Source: Euonymus europaeus (lineage: Eukaryota > Streptophyta > Magnoliopsida > Celastrales > Celastraceae). From it: DNA of 64,000 nt. The DNA is taken from positions 13,776,501-13,840,500 of the forward strand of contig OY756958.1 in the NCBI GenBank assembly GCA_963580455.1, in the 5' to 3' direction. This document shows positions 12,330 to 26,200 of the stretch, piece by piece (the first letter of the stretch is position 1; every line of letters begins with the position of its first letter). The notes beneath the pieces were generated by a model. The model had not been told where the DNA came from and ran no database searches. It saw nothing but the letters and a program-made list of their open reading frames with translations. A program made the position numbers and the translations under genes.

Positions 12330-14050
12330 GTTACGGTTTTGGCATTGAAATAATCTACGAACCTTATACTCGTAAAATTTCACATAGAAGAACAAGAAAA
12401 AGTGTACACAGAACAACATTGAAGATCGGAAGTTGTCCAACTCACTCTATGGAGGAGCTTTAAACGGTTCTGTCCATTTCTCATAGAAAGTTGGGGTTTT
12501 TGCATTGAAATTATCTAGGAAGCTTATACTCGTAAAATTTCACATAGAAGAACAATAAAAAGTGTATACAGAACAACATTGAAGATCGGAAGTTGTACAA
12601 CTCACTCTATGGAGTATCTTTAATCGATTTTGTCCATTTGTCATAGAAAGTTGGGGTTTTGGCATCGAAATAATCTAGGAAGCTTATACTTCTAAAATTT
12701 GACCTAGAAGAACAATAAAAAGTGTACACCGAGCAATTTTGATAGTCCGAAGTTGCTCAACCCGCGCTATGGAGGAGCTTTAAACGGTTTTGTCCATTTG
12801 ACCTAGATAGTTGGGGTTTTGGCATCAAAATAATTTAGGAAGCCTATACTCGTAAAATTTGACATAGAAGAAGAATAAAAAGTGTACACCGAGCAAGTTT
12901 GATGGTCCGAAGTTGCTCAACTCTCTCTATGGAGAAGCTTTTAACGGTTTTGTCCATTTATCATAGAAAGTTCGGGTTTTGGCATCGAAATAGTCTAGGA
13001 AGCTTATACTCGTAAAATTTGACATAGAAGAACAATAAAATGTGTACACAGAGCAACATTCATGGTCCGAAGTTGTTCAACACTCTCTACGGAGGAGCTT
13101 TAAACGATTCTGTCCATTTGTCATAGAATGTTGGGGTTTTGGCATTGAAATAATCTAGGAAGCCTATACTCGCAAAATTTGACATAGAAGAAGAATAAAA
13201 AGTGTACACAGAACAACATTGAAGATCGGAAGTTGTCCAACTCACTCTATGGAGGAGCTTTAAACGGTTTTGTCCATTTGTTATAGATAGTTGGGGTTTT
13301 GGCATCGAAAAAATCTAGGAAGCTTATACTCGTAAAATTTGACATAGAAGAACAATAAAAAGTGTACACCGAGCAAGTTTGATGGTCCGAAGTTGTTCAA
13401 CACTCTCTACGGAGGAGCTTTAAACGGTTCTGTCCATTTGTTATAGAATGTTGGGGTTTTGGCATTGAAATAATCTAGGAAGCCTATACTCGTAAAATTT
13501 GACATAGAAGAAAAATAAAAAGTGTACACAGAACAATATTAAAGATCGAAAGTTGTCCAACTCACTCTATGGAGGAGCTTTAAACGGTTCTGTCCATTTC
13601 TCATAGAAAGTTGGGGTTTTGGCATTGAAATACTCTAGGAAGCTTATACTCGTACAATATCACATAGAAGAACAATAAAAAGTGTACACAGAACAACATT
13701 GAAGATCGGAAGTTGTGCAACTCACTCTATGGAGTAGCTTTAAACGGTTTTGTCCATTTGTCATAGAAAGTTGGGGTTTTGGCATCGAAATAATCTAGGA
13801 AACTTATAGTTGTAAAATTTGACATAGAAGAAAAATAAAAAGTGTCCACCGAGCAACTTTGATAGTCCAAAGTTGCTCAAATTGCTCTATGGAGGAGCTT
13901 TAAGCGGTTTTGTCCATTTGTCATAGAAAGTTGGGGTTTTGGCATCGAAATAATCTAAGAAGCTTATACTCGTAAAATTTGACATAGAAGAACAATAAAA
14001 AGTGTACACAGAACAACATTGAAGGTCCGAAGTTGTTCAACTCACTCTAT
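12330..14050. repeat. 25-monomer HOR, copy 3 segment
   Basis: This segment aligns with about 7055-8775 at a shift of 5276 bp (for example 7811 with 13087). From about 14060 the same alignment runs at 5117, so one 159-bp monomer has been lost. The missing monomer is the one with TATGGAAAGTTGGTGTTTGG seen near 8805 and 9920. The join lies at about 14040-14060, where TCGAGGAGCTTCAAAAAG replaces the usual sequence. Confidence 0.85.
13851..13878. repeat. Perfect 11-bp-arm inverted repeat (HOR counterpart)
   Basis: The same perfect dyad as at 8575, in the matching monomer 5276 bp to the right: arms 13851-13861 and 13868-13878. Confidence 0.9.
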
Positions 14051-15681
14051 CGAGGAGCTTCAAAAAGTTTTGTCCATTTGTAATAGAAAGTTGGGGTTTT
14101 GGCATCGAAATAATCTAGGAAGCTTATACTCGTAAAATTTGACATAGAAGAACAATAAAAAGTGTAAACCGAGCTACTTTGATAGTCCGAAGTTGCACAA
14201 CTCTCTCTATGAAGACGCATTAAAAGGTTTTGTCAATTTGTCGTAGAAAGTTGGGGTTTTGGCATCGAAATAATCTAGGAAGCTAATACTCGTAAAATTT
14301 GACATAGAAGAAAAATAAAAAGTGTACACCGACCAACTTTGATGGTTCGATGTTGCTCAACTCTCTCTATCGAAGAGCTTTTAACGTGTTTGTCCATTTG
14401 TCTTAGAAAGTTCGTGTTTTGGCATCGAAATAATCTAGGAAGCTTATATTCATAAAATTTGACATAGAAGAACAATAAAAAGTGTACACCGAGTAGTTTT
14501 GATGGTCCGAAGTTGCTCAACACTCTCTACGGATGAGCTTTAAACGATTCTGTCCATTTGTCATAGAAAGTTGGGATTTTGGCACCGAAATAATCTAGGA
14601 AGCATATACTGGTAAAATTTGACATAGAAGAACAATAAAAAGTGTACACAGAACAACATTGATGGTCCGAAGTTGTTCAACTCACTCTATGGAGGAGCTT
14701 TATACGATTTTGTCCATTTGTCATAGATAGTTTGGGTTTTGGCATCAAAATAATCTAGGAAGCTTATACTCGTAAAATTTGACATAGAAGAAGAATAAAA
14801 AGTGTACACCGAGCAAGTTTGATGGTCCGAAGTTGCTCAACTCCCTCTATGGAGAAGCTTTTAACGGTTTTGTCCATTTATCATAGAATGTTGGGGTTTT
14901 GGCATCGAAATAGTCTAGGAAGCTTATACTCGTAAAATTTGACATAGAAGAACAATAAAAAGTGTACACAGAGCAACATTGATGGTCCGAAGTTGTTCGA
15001 ATCACTCTATGGAGGAGCTTTAAACGGTTTTGTCCATTTGTTATAGATAGTTGGGGTTTTGGCATCGAAATAATCTAGGAAGCTTATACTCGTAAAATTT
15101 CACATAGAAGAACAATAAAAAGTGTACACAGAACAACATTGAAGATCGGAAGTTGTCCAACTCATTCTATGGAGGAGCTTTAAACGGTTCTGTCCATTTG
15201 TCATAGAAAGTTGGGGTTTTGGCATGAAAATAATCTAGGAAGCTTATACTCGTACAATTTCACATAGAAGAACAATAAAAAGTGTACACAGAACAACATT
15301 GAAGATCGGAAGTTGTACAACTCACTCTATGGAGTAGCTTTAACCGGTTTTGTCCATTTGTCATAGCAAGTTGGGGTTTTGGCATCGAAATAATCTAGGA
15401 AGCTTATACTTGTAAAATTTGGCATAGAAGAACAATAAAAAGTGTACACCGAGCAACTTTGATAGTCCGAAGTTGCTCAACTCGCTCTATGGAGGAGCTT
15501 TAAATGGTTTTGTCCATTTGTCATAGAAAGTTGGGGTTTTGGCATCGAAATAATCTAGGAAGCCTATACTCGTAAAATTTGACATAGAAGAACAATAAAA
15601 AGTGTACACAGAACAACATTGAAGGTCTGAATTTGTTCAACTCATTCTATGGGGTAGCTTTAAACGGTTTTCTCCGTTTGT
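14051..15681. repeat. 25-monomer HOR, final segment
   Basis: This segment aligns with 10060-11680 at a shift of 3999 bp and, for its first part, with 8940-9580 at 5117. It closes the 25-mer region. From about 15700 the monomers belong to the 14/16-mer family. Confidence 0.85.
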
Positions 15682-17687
15682 ATGGAAAGTTGGGGTTTTG
15701 GCATCGAAATAATCTAGGAAGCTTATACTTGTAAAATTTGACATAGAAGAACAATAAAAAGTGTGCACCGAGCAACTTCGATGGTTCGAAGATGCTCAAC
15801 TCTCTCTATGGAGGAGCGTTTAACATTTTTGTCCGTTTGTCTAAGAAAGTTGGGGTTTTGGCATCGAAATAATCTAGGAAGCTTATACTCTTAAAATTTA
15901 ACATAAAAGAACAATAAAAAGTATAAACCGAGCAACTTTGATGGTCCGAATTTGCTCAACTCTTTCTATGGAGGAGCTCTTAAAGTTTTTGTCCATTTCT
16001 CTTCGAAAGTTGGGGTTTTGGCATCGAAATAATCTAGGAAGCTTATACTCGTTAAATTTGACATAGAAGAACAATAAAAAGTATACACCGTGCAACTTTG
16101 ATTGTCCGAAGTTGCTAAACTCACTCTATAGAGGAGCTTTAAACGGTTTTGCCCATTTGTCATAGAAAGTTGGGGTTTTGGCATCGAAATAATCTAGGAA
16201 GCTTATACTTGTAAAATTTGACATAGAAGAACAGTAAAAAGTGTACACAGAACAACTTTGATGGTCCGAAGTTGTTCAACTCACTCTATGGAGGAGCTTT
16301 AAACTATTTTGTCCATTTGTCATAGATGGTTGGGATTTTGGCAGCAAAATAATCTAGGAAGCTTATACTCGTAAAATTTTACATAGAAGAAGAATAAAAA
16401 GTGTACACCGAGCAAGTTTGATGGTCCAAAGTTGCTCAACTCTCTCTATGGAGGAGCTTTAAACGGTTTTGCCCATTTGTCATAGAAAGTTGGGGTTTTG
16501 GCATCAAAATAATCTGGGAAGCTTATAGTCGTAAAATTTGACATAGAAGAACAGTAAAAAGTGTACACAGAACAACATTGATGGTCCGAAGTTGTTCAAC
16601 TCACTCTATGGAGGAGCTTTAAACGATTTTGTCCATTTGTCATAGATAGTTGTGATTTTGGCATCAAAATAATCAAGGAAGCTTATACTCGTAAAATTTT
16701 ACATAGAAGAAGAATAAAAAGTGTACACCGAGCAAGTTTGATGGTCCGAAGTTGCTCAACTCTCTCTATGGAGAAGCTTTTAACAGTTTTGTCCATTTAT
16801 CATAGAAAGTTGGGATTTTGGCATCGAAATAGTCTAGGAAGCTTATACTCGTAAAATTTGACATAGCAGAACAATAAAAAGTGTACACAGAACAACATTG
16901 AAGATCGGAAGTTGTCCAACTCATTCTATGGAGGAGCTTTAAACGGTTATGTCCATTTGTCATAGAAAGTTGGGGTTTTGGCATGGAAATAATCTAGGAA
17001 GCTTATACTCGTAAAATTTCACATAGACGAACAATAGAAATTGTACACAGATTAACATTGAAAATCGAAAGTTGTACAACGCACTCTATGGAGTAGCTTT
17101 AAACTGTTTTGTCCATTTGTCATAGAAAGTTGCGGTTTTGGCATCGAAATAATATAGGAAGCTTATAGTTGTAAAATTTGAAATAGAAGAACAATAAAAA
17201 GTGTACACCGAGCAACTTTGATAGTCCGAAGTTGCTCAACTCGCTCTATGGAGGAGCTTTAAATGGTTTTGTCCATTTGTCATAGAAAGTTGGGGTTTTG
17301 GCATCGAAATAATCTAGGAAGCTTATACTCGTAAAATTTGACATAGAAGAACAATAAAAAGTGTACACAGAACAACATTGAAGGTCCGAATTTGTTCAAC
17401 TCATTCTATGGGGTAGCTTTAAACGGTTTTCTCCATTTGTATGGAAAGTTGGGGTTTTGGCATCGAAATAATCGAGGAAGCTTATACTTGTAAAATTTGA
17501 CATAGAAGAATAATAAAAAGTGTACACAGAATAACATTGATGTTCCAAAGTTGTTCAACTCACTCTATGGAGGAGCTTTAAACAGTTTTGTCCATTTGCA
17601 TAGAAAGTTGGGGTTTTGGCATCGAAATAATCTAGGAAGCTTATACTTGTAAAATTTGACATAGAAGAACAATAAAAAGTGTACACA

Positions 17688-17715
17688 GAACAACATTGAT
17701 GGTCCGAAGTTGTTC
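17688..17715. repeat. Inverted repeat of the GAACAAC class (example)
   Basis: Arms GAACAAC (17688-17694) and GTTGTTC (17709-17715) with a 14-base spacer. They occupy the same places as GAGCAAC and GTTGCTC in the other monomer class. The class recurs in many monomers through the window, usually preceded by GTGTACACA. Confidence 0.88.
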
Positions 17716-18774
17716 AACTCACTCTATGGAGGAGCTTTAAACGATTTTGTCCATTTGTCATAGATAGTTGGGATTTTGGCAACAAAATAATCTAGGAAGC
17801 TTATACTCGTAAAATTTTACATAGAAGAAGAATAAAAAGTGTACACCGAGCAAGTTTGATGGTCCAATGTTGCTCAACTCTCTCTATGGAGGAGCTTTAA
17901 ACGGTTTTGCCCATTTGTCATAGAAAGTTGGGGTTTTGGCATCAAAATAATCTAGGAAGCTTATAGTCGTAAAATTTGACATAGAAGAACAGTAAAAAGT
18001 GTACACAGAACAACATTGATGGTCCGAAGTTGTTCAACTCACTCTATGGAGGAGCTCTTAAAGTTTTTGTCCATTTCTCTTCGAAAGTTGGGGTTTTGGC
18101 ATCGAAATAATCTAGGAAGCTTATACTCGTAAAATTTGACATAGAAGAACAATAAAAAGTATAAACCGAGCAACTTTGATGGTCCGAATTTGCTCAACTC
18201 TTTCTATGGAGGAGCTCTTAAAGTTTTTGTCCATTTCTCTTCGAAAGTTGGGGTTTTGGCATCGAAATAATCTAGGAAGCTTATACTCGTTAAATTTGAC
18301 ATAGAAGAACAATAAAAAGTATACACCGTGCAACTTTGATTGTCCGAAGTTGCTAAACTCACTCTATAGAGGAGCTTTAAACGGTTTTGCCCATTTGTCA
18401 TAGAAAGTTGGGGTTTTGGCATCGAAATAATCTAGGAAGCTTATACTCGTAAAATTTGACATAGAAGAACAGTAAAAAGTGTACACAGAACAACATTGAT
18501 GGTCCGAAGTTGTTCAACTCACTCTATGGAGGAGCTTTAAACGATTTTGTCCATTTGTCATAGATAGTTGGGATTTTGGCAACAAAATAATCTAGGAAGC
18601 TTATACTCGTAAAATTTTACATAGAAGAAGAATAAAAAGTGTACACCGAGCAAGTTTGATGGTCCAATGTTGCTCAACTCTCTCTATGGAGGAGCTTTAA
18701 ACGGTTTTGCCCATTTGTCATAGAAAGTTGGGGTTTTGGCATCAAAATAATCTAGGAAGCTTATAGTCGTAAAA

Positions 18775-21700
18775 TTTGACATAGAAGAACAGTAAAAAGT
18801 GTACACAGAACAACATTGATGGTCCGAAGTTGTTCAACTCACTCTATGGAGGAGCTTTAAACGATTTTGTCCATTTGTCATAGATAGTTGTGATTTTGGC
18901 ATCAAAATAATCAAGGAAGCTTATACTCGTAAAATTTCACATAGAAGAAGAATAAAAAGTGTACACCGAGCAAGTTTGATGGTCCGAAGTTGCTCAACTC
19001 TCTCTATGGAGAAGCTTTTAACAGTTTTGTCCATTTATCATAGAAAGTTGGGGTTTTGGCATCGAAATAGTCTAGGAAGCTTATACTCGTAAAATTTGAC
19101 ATAGAAGAACAATAAAAAGTGTACACAGAGCAACATTGATGGTCCGAAGTTGTTCAATCACTCTATGGAGGATCTTTAAACGGTTTTGTCCATTTGTCAT
19201 AGATAGTTGGGGTTTTGGCATCGAAATAATCTAGGAAGCTTATACTCGTAAAATTTGACATAGAAGAAGAATAAAAAGTGTACACCGAGCAAGTTTGATG
19301 GTCCGAAGTTGCTCAACTCTCTCTATGAAGAAGCTTTTAACGGTTTTGTCCATTTGTCATAGAAAGTTGGGGTTTTGGCATTGAAATAATCTTGGAAGCT
19401 TATACTCGTAAAATTTCACATAGAAGAACAATAAAAAGTGTACACAGAACAACATTGAAGATCGGAAGTTGTCCAACTCATTCTATGGAGGAGCTTTAAA
19501 CGGTTCTGTCCATTTGTCATAGAAAGTTGGGGTTTTGGCATGGAAATAATCTAGGAAGCTTATACTCGTAAAATTTAACATAGACGAACAATAAAAAGTG
19601 TACACAGATTAACATTGAAAATCGAAAGTTGTACAACGCACTCTATGGAGTAGCTTTAAACTGTTTTGTCCATTTGTCATAGAAAGTTGCGGTTTTGGCA
19701 TCGAAATAATCTAGGAAGCTTATAGTTGTAAAATTTGAAATAGAAGAACAATAAAAAGTGTACACCGAGCAACTTTGATAGTCCGAAGTTGCTCAACTCG
19801 CTCTATGGAGGAGCTTTAAATGGTTTTGTCCATTTGTCATAGAAAGTTGGGGTTTTCGCATCGAAATAATCTAGGAAGCTTATACTCGTAAAATTTGACA
19901 TAGAAGAACAATAAAAAGTGTACACAGAACAACATTGAAGGTCCGAATTTGTTCAACTCATTCTATGGGGTAGCTTTAAACGGTTTTCTCCATTTGTATG
20001 GAAAGTTGGGGTTTTGGCATCGAAATAATCGAGGAAGCTTATACTTGTAAAATTTGACATAGAAGAATAATAAAAAGTGTACACAGAACAACATTGATGT
20101 TCCAAAGTTGTTCAACTCACTCTATGGAGGAGCTTTAAACAGTTTTGTCCATTTGTCATAGAAAGTTGGGGTTTTGGCATCGAAATAATCTAGGAAGCTT
20201 ATACTTGTAAAATTTGACATAGAAGAACAATAAAAAGTGTACACAGAACAACATTGATGTTCTGAAGTTGTTCAACTCACTCTGTGGAGGAGCTTCAAAA
20301 AGTTTTGTCCATTTGTCATAGAAAGTTGGGGTTTTGGCATCGAAATAATCTAGGAAGCTTATACTCGTAAAATTTGACATAGAAGAACAATAAAAAGTGT
20401 ACACCGAGCAACTTCGATGGTTCGAAGTTGCTCAACTCTCTCTATGGAGGTGCTTTTAACATTTTTGTCCGTTTGTCTAAGAAAGTTGGGGTTTTGGCAT
20501 CGAAATAATCTAGGAAGCTTATACTCTTAAAATTTAACATAGAAGAACAATAAAAAGTATAAACCGAGCAACTTTGATGGTCCAAATTTGCTCATCTCTT
20601 TCTATGGAGGAGCTCTTAAAGTTTTTGTCCATTTCTCTTCGAAAGTTGGGGTTTTGGCATCGAAATAATCTAGGAAGCTTATACTCGTAAAATTTGACAT
20701 AGAAGAACAATAAAAACTATAAACCGAGCAACTTTGATGGTCCGAATTTGCTCAACTCTTTCTATGGAGGAGCTCTTAAAGTTTTTGTCCATTTCTCTTC
20801 GAAAGTTGGGGTTTTGGCGTCGAAATAATCTAGGAAGCTTATACTCGTTAAATTTGACATAGAATAACAATAAAAAGTATACACCGTGCAACTTTGATTG
20901 TCCGAAGTTGCTAAACTCACTCTATAGAGGAGCTTTAAACGGTTTTGCCCATTTGTCATAGAAAGTTGGGGTTTTGACATCGAAATAATCTAGGAAGCTT
21001 ATACTTGTAAAATTTGACATAGAAGAACAGTAAAAAGTGTACACAGAACAACATTGATGGTCCGAAGTTGTTCAACTCACTCTATGGAGGAGCTTTAAAC
21101 GATTTTGTCCATTTGTCATAGATAGTTGTGATTTTGGCATCAAAATAATCAAGGAAGCTTATACTCGTAAAATTTTACATAGAAGAAGAATAAAAAGTGT
21201 ACACCGAGCAAGTTTGATGGTCCGAAGTTGCTCAACTCTCTCTATGGAGAAGCTTTTAACAGTTTTGTCCATTTATCATAGAAAGTTGGGGTTTTGGCAT
21301 CGAAATAGTCTAGGAAGCTTATACTCGTAAAATTTGACATAGAAGAACAATAAAAAGTGTACACAGAGCAACATTGATGGTCCGAAGTTGTTCAATCACT
21401 CTATGGAGGATCTTTAAACGGTTTTGTCCATTTGTCATAGATAGTTGGGGTTTTGGCATCGAAATAATCTAGGAAGCTTATACTCGTAAAATTTGACATA
21501 GAAGAAGAATAAAAAGTGTACACCGAGCAAGTTTGATGGTCCGAAGTTGCTCAACTCTCTCTATGAAGAAGCTTTTAACGGTTTTGTCCATTTGTCATAG
21601 AAAGTTGGGGTTTTGGCATTGAAATAATCTTGGAAGCTTATACTCGTAAAATTTCACATAGAAGAACAATAAAAAGTGTACACAGAACAACATTGAAGAT

Positions 21701-23270
21701 CGGAAGTTGTCCAACTCATTCTATGGAGGAGCTTTAAACGGTTCTGTCCATTTGTCATAGAAAGTTGGGGTTTTGGCATGGAAATAATCTAGGAAGCTTA
21801 TACTCGTAAAATTTAACATAGACGAACAATAAAAAGTGTACACAGATTAACATTGAAAATCGAAAGTTGTACAACGCACTCTATGGAGTAGCTTTAAACT
21901 GTTTTGTCCATTTGTCATAGAAAGTTGCGGTTTTGGCATCGAAATAATCTAGGAAGCTTATAGTTGTAAAATTTGAAATAGAAGAACAATAAAAAGTGTA
22001 CACCGAGCAACTTTGATAGTCCGAAGTTGCTCAACTCGCTCTATGGAGGAGCTTTAAATGGTTTTGTCCATTTGTCATAGAAAGTTGGGGTTTTCGCATC
22101 GAAATAATCTAGGAAGCTTATACTCGTAAAATTTGACATAGAAGAACAATAAAAAGTGTACACAGAACAACATTGAAGGTCCGAATTTGTTCAACTCATT
22201 CTATGGGGTAGCTTTAAACGGTTTTCTCCATTTGTATGGAAAGTTGGGGTTTTGGCATCGAAATAATCGAGGAAGCTTATACTTGTAAAATTTGACATAG
22301 AAGAATAATAAAAAGTGTACACAGAACAACATTGATGTTCCAAAGTTGTTCAACTCACTCTATGGAGGAGCTTTAAACAGTTTTGTCCATTTGTCATAGA
22401 AAGTTGGGGTTTTGGCATCGAAATAATCTAGGAAGCTTATACTTGTAAAATTTGACATAGAAGAACAATAAAAAGTGTACACAGAACAACATTGATGTTC
22501 TGAAGTTGTTCAACTCACTCTGTGGAGGAGCTTCAAAAAGTTTTGTCCATTTGTCATAGAAAGTTGGGGTTTTGGCATCGAAATAATCTAGGAAGCTTAT
22601 ACTCGTAAAATTTGACATAGAAGAACAATAAAAAGTGTACACCGAGCAACTTCGATGGTTCGAAGTTGCTCAACTCTCTCTATGGAGGTGCTTTTAACAT
22701 TTTTGTCCGTTTGTCTAAGAAAGTTGGGGTTTTGGCATCGAAATAATCTAGGAAGCTTATACTCTTAAAATTTAACATAGAAGAACAATAAAAAGTATAA
22801 ACCGAGCAACTTTGATGGTCCAAATTTGCTCATCTCTTTCTATGGAGGAGCTCTTAAAGTTTTTGTCCATTTCTCTTCGAAAGTTGGGGTTTTGGCATCG
22901 AAATAATCTAGGAAGCTTATACTCGTAAAATTTGACATAGAAGAACAATAAAAACTATAAACCGAGCAACTTTGATGGTCCGAATTTGCTCAACTCTTTC
23001 TATGGAGGAGCTCTTAAAGTTTTTGTCCATTTCTCTTCGAAAGTTGGGGTTTTGGCGTCGAAATAATCTAGGAAGCTTATACTCGTTAAATTTGACATAG
23101 AATAACAATAAAAAGTATACACCGTGCAACTTTGATTGTCCGAAGTTGCTAAACTCACTCTATAGAGGAGCTTTAAACGGTTTTGCCCATTTGTCATAGA
23201 AAGTTGGGGTTTTGACATCGAAATAATCTAGGAAGCTTATACTTGTAAAATTTGACATAGAAGAACAGTA
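18775..23270. repeat. Tandem 14-monomer duplication (2238 bp x 2)
   Basis: About 18775-21012 and 21013-23250 are adjacent copies at a shift of 2238 bp. The pairs 19157 with 21395, 20156 with 22394, 20679 with 22917 and 20762 with 23000 all fit. By eye they are almost identical and share oddities such as TTCAATCACTCTATGGAGGATC and GAATAACAATAAAAAG. This looks like one of the youngest events in the window. It is nested inside the 7034-bp super-repeat. Confidence 0.9.
20406..20433. repeat. Perfect 11-bp-arm inverted repeat, CG variant
   Basis: Left arm GAGCAACTTCG (20406-20416), spacer ATGGTT, right arm CGAAGTTGCTC (20423-20433). Compared with the form at 8575 one base pair of the stem is changed on both sides (T-A to C-G). 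The same perfect dyad occurs at 22644-22671, 24882-24909 and 27440-27467, in copies of the same HOR monomer. Confidence 0.9.
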
Positions 23271-23273
23271 AAA

Positions 23274-26200
23274 AGTGTACACAGAACAACTTTGATGGTC
23301 CGAAGTTGTTCAACTCACTCTATGGAGGAGCTTTAAACTATTTTGTCCATTTGTCATAGATGGTTGGGATTTTGGCAGCAAAATAATCTAGGAAGCTTAT
23401 ACTCGTAAAATTTTACATAGAAGAAGAATAAAAAGTGTACACCGAGCAAGTTTGATGGTCCAAAGTTGCTCAACTCCCTCTATGGAGGAGCTTTAAACGG
23501 TTTTGCCCATTTGTCATAGAAAGTTGGGGTTTTGGCATCAAAATAATCTGGGAAGCTTATAGTCGTAAAATTTGACATAGAAGAACAGTAAAAAGTGTAC
23601 ACAGAACAACATTGATGGTCCGAAGTTGTTCAACTCACTCTATGGAGGAGCTTTAAACGATTTTGTCCATTTGTCATAGATAGTTGTGATTTTGGCATCA
23701 AAATAATCAAGGAAGCTTATACTCGTAAAATTTTACATAGAAGAAGAATAAAAAGTGTACACCGAGCAAGTTTGATGGTCCGAAGTTGCTCAACTCTCTC
23801 TCTGGAGAAGCTTTTAACAGTTTTGTCCATTTATCATAGAAAGTTGGGGTTTTGGCATCGAAATAGTCTAGGAAGCTTATACTCGTAAAATTTGACATAG
23901 AAGAACAATAAAAAGTGTACACAGAACAACATTGAAGATCGGAAGTTGTCCAACTCATTCTATGGAGGAGCTTTAAACGGTTCTGTCCATTTGTCATAGA
24001 AAGTTGGGGTTTTGGCATGGAAATAATCTAGGAAGCTTATACTCGTAAAATTTCACATAGACGAACAATAGAAAGTTTACACAGATTAACATTGAAAATC
24101 GAAAGTTGTACAACGCACTCTATGGAGTAGCTTTAAACTGTTTTGTCCATTTGTCATAGAAAGTTGCGGTTTTGGCATCGAAATAATCTAGGAAGCTTAT
24201 AGTTGTAAAATTTGAAATACAAGAACAATAAAAAGTGTACACCGAGCAACTTTGATAGTCCGAAGTTGCTCAACTCGCTCTATGGAGGAGCTTTAAATGG
24301 TTTTGTCCATTTGTCATAGAAAGTTGGGGTTTTGGCATCGAAATAATCTAGGAAGCTTATACTCGTAAAATTTGACATAGAAGAACAATAAAAAGTGTAC
24401 ACAGAACAACATTGAAGGTCCGAATTTGTTCAACTCATTCTATGGGGTAGCTTTAAACGGTTTTCTCCATTTGTATGGAAAGTTGGGGTTTTGGCATCGA
24501 AATAATCGAGGAAGCTTATACTTGTAAAATTTGACATAGAAGAATAATAAAAAGTGTACACAGAACAACATTGATGTTCCAAAGTTGTTCAACTCACTCT
24601 ATGGAGGAGCTTTAAACAGTTTTGTCCATTTGCATAGAAAGTTGGGGTTTTGGCATCGAAATAATCTAGGAAGCTTATACTTGTAAAATTTGACATAGAA
24701 GAACAATAAAAAGTGTACACAGAACAACATTGATGTTCTGAAGTTGTTCAACTCACTCTGTGGAGGAGCTTCAAAAAGTTTTGTCCATTTGTCGTAGAAA
24801 GTTGGGGTTTTGGCATCGAAATAATCTAGGAAGCTTATACTCGTAAAATTTGACATAGAAGAACAATAAAAAGTGTACACCGAGCAACTTCGATGGTTCG
24901 AAGTTGCTCAACTCTCTCTATGGAGGTGCTTTTAACATTTTTGTCCGTTTGTCTAAGAAAGTTGGGGTTTTGGCATCGAAATAATCTAGGAAGCTTATAC
25001 TCTTAAAATTTAACATAGAAGAACAATAAAAAGTATAAACCGAGCAACTTTGATGGTCCAAATTTGCTCATCTCTTTCTATGGAGGAGCTCTTAAAGTTT
25101 TTGTCCATTTCTCTTCGAAAGTTGGGGTTTTGGCATCGAAATAATCTAGGAAGCTTATACTCGTAAAATTTGACATAGAAGAACAATAAAAAGTATAAAC
25201 CGAGCAACTTTGATGGTCCGAATTTGCTCAACTCTTTCTATGGAGGAGCTCTTAAAGTTTTTGTCCATTTCTCTTCGAAAGTTGGGGTTTTGGCATCGAA
25301 ATAATCTAGGAAGCTTATACTCGTTAAATTTGACATAGAAGAACAATAAAAAGTATACACCGTGCAACTTTGATTGTCCGAAGTTGCTAAACTCACTCTA
25401 TAGAGGAGCTTTAAACGGTTTTGCCCATTTGTCATAGAAAATTGGGGTTTTGGCATCGAAATAATCTAGGAAGCTTATACTCGTAAAATTTGACATAGAA
25501 GAACAGTAAAAAGTGTACACAGAACAACATTGATGGTCCGAAGTTGTTCAACTCACTCTATGGAGGAGCTTTAAACGATTTTGTCCATTTGTCATAGATA
25601 GTTGGGATTTTGGCAACAAAATAATCTAGGAAGCTTATACTCGTAAAATTTTACATAGAAGAAGAATAAAAAGTGTACACCGAGCAAGTTTGATGGTCCA
25701 ATGTTGCTCAACTCTCTCTATGGAGGAGCTTTAAACGGTTTTGCCCATTTGTCATAGAAAGTTGGGGTTTTGGCATCAAAATAATCTAGGAAGCTTATAG
25801 TCGTAAAATTTGACATAGAAGAACAGTAAAAAGTGTACACAGAACAACATTGATGGTCCGAAGTTGTTCAACTCACTCTATGGAGGAGCTTTAAACGATT
25901 TTGTCCATTTGTCATAGATAGTTGTGATTTTGGCATCAAAATAATCAAGGAAGCTTATACTCGTAAAATTTTACATAGAAGAAGAATAAAAAGTGTACAC
26001 CGAGCAAGTTTGATGGTCCGAAGTTGCTCAACTCTCTCTATGGAGAAGCTTTTAACAGTTTTGTCCATTTATCATAGAAAGTTGGGGTTTTGGCATCGAA
26101 ATAGTCTAGGAAGCTTATACTCGTAAAATTTGACATAGAAGAACAATAAAAAGTGTACACAGAGCAACATTGATGGTCCGAAGTTGTTCAATCACTCTAT

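Larger units (their letters stand above)
16240..21010. repeat. 44-monomer super-repeat, left copy (period 7034 bp)
   Basis: This block aligns with about 23274-28040 at a constant shift of 7034 bp: 16251 with 23285, 17441 with 24475, 18121 with 25155, 19998 with 27032 and 20679 with 27713. A shared 2-bp deletion (TTTGCATAG for TTTGTCATAG) at 17599 and 24633 supports common descent. Collinearity is broken only at about 17655-18050, where the left copy holds different monomers of the same total length. Confidence 0.88.
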
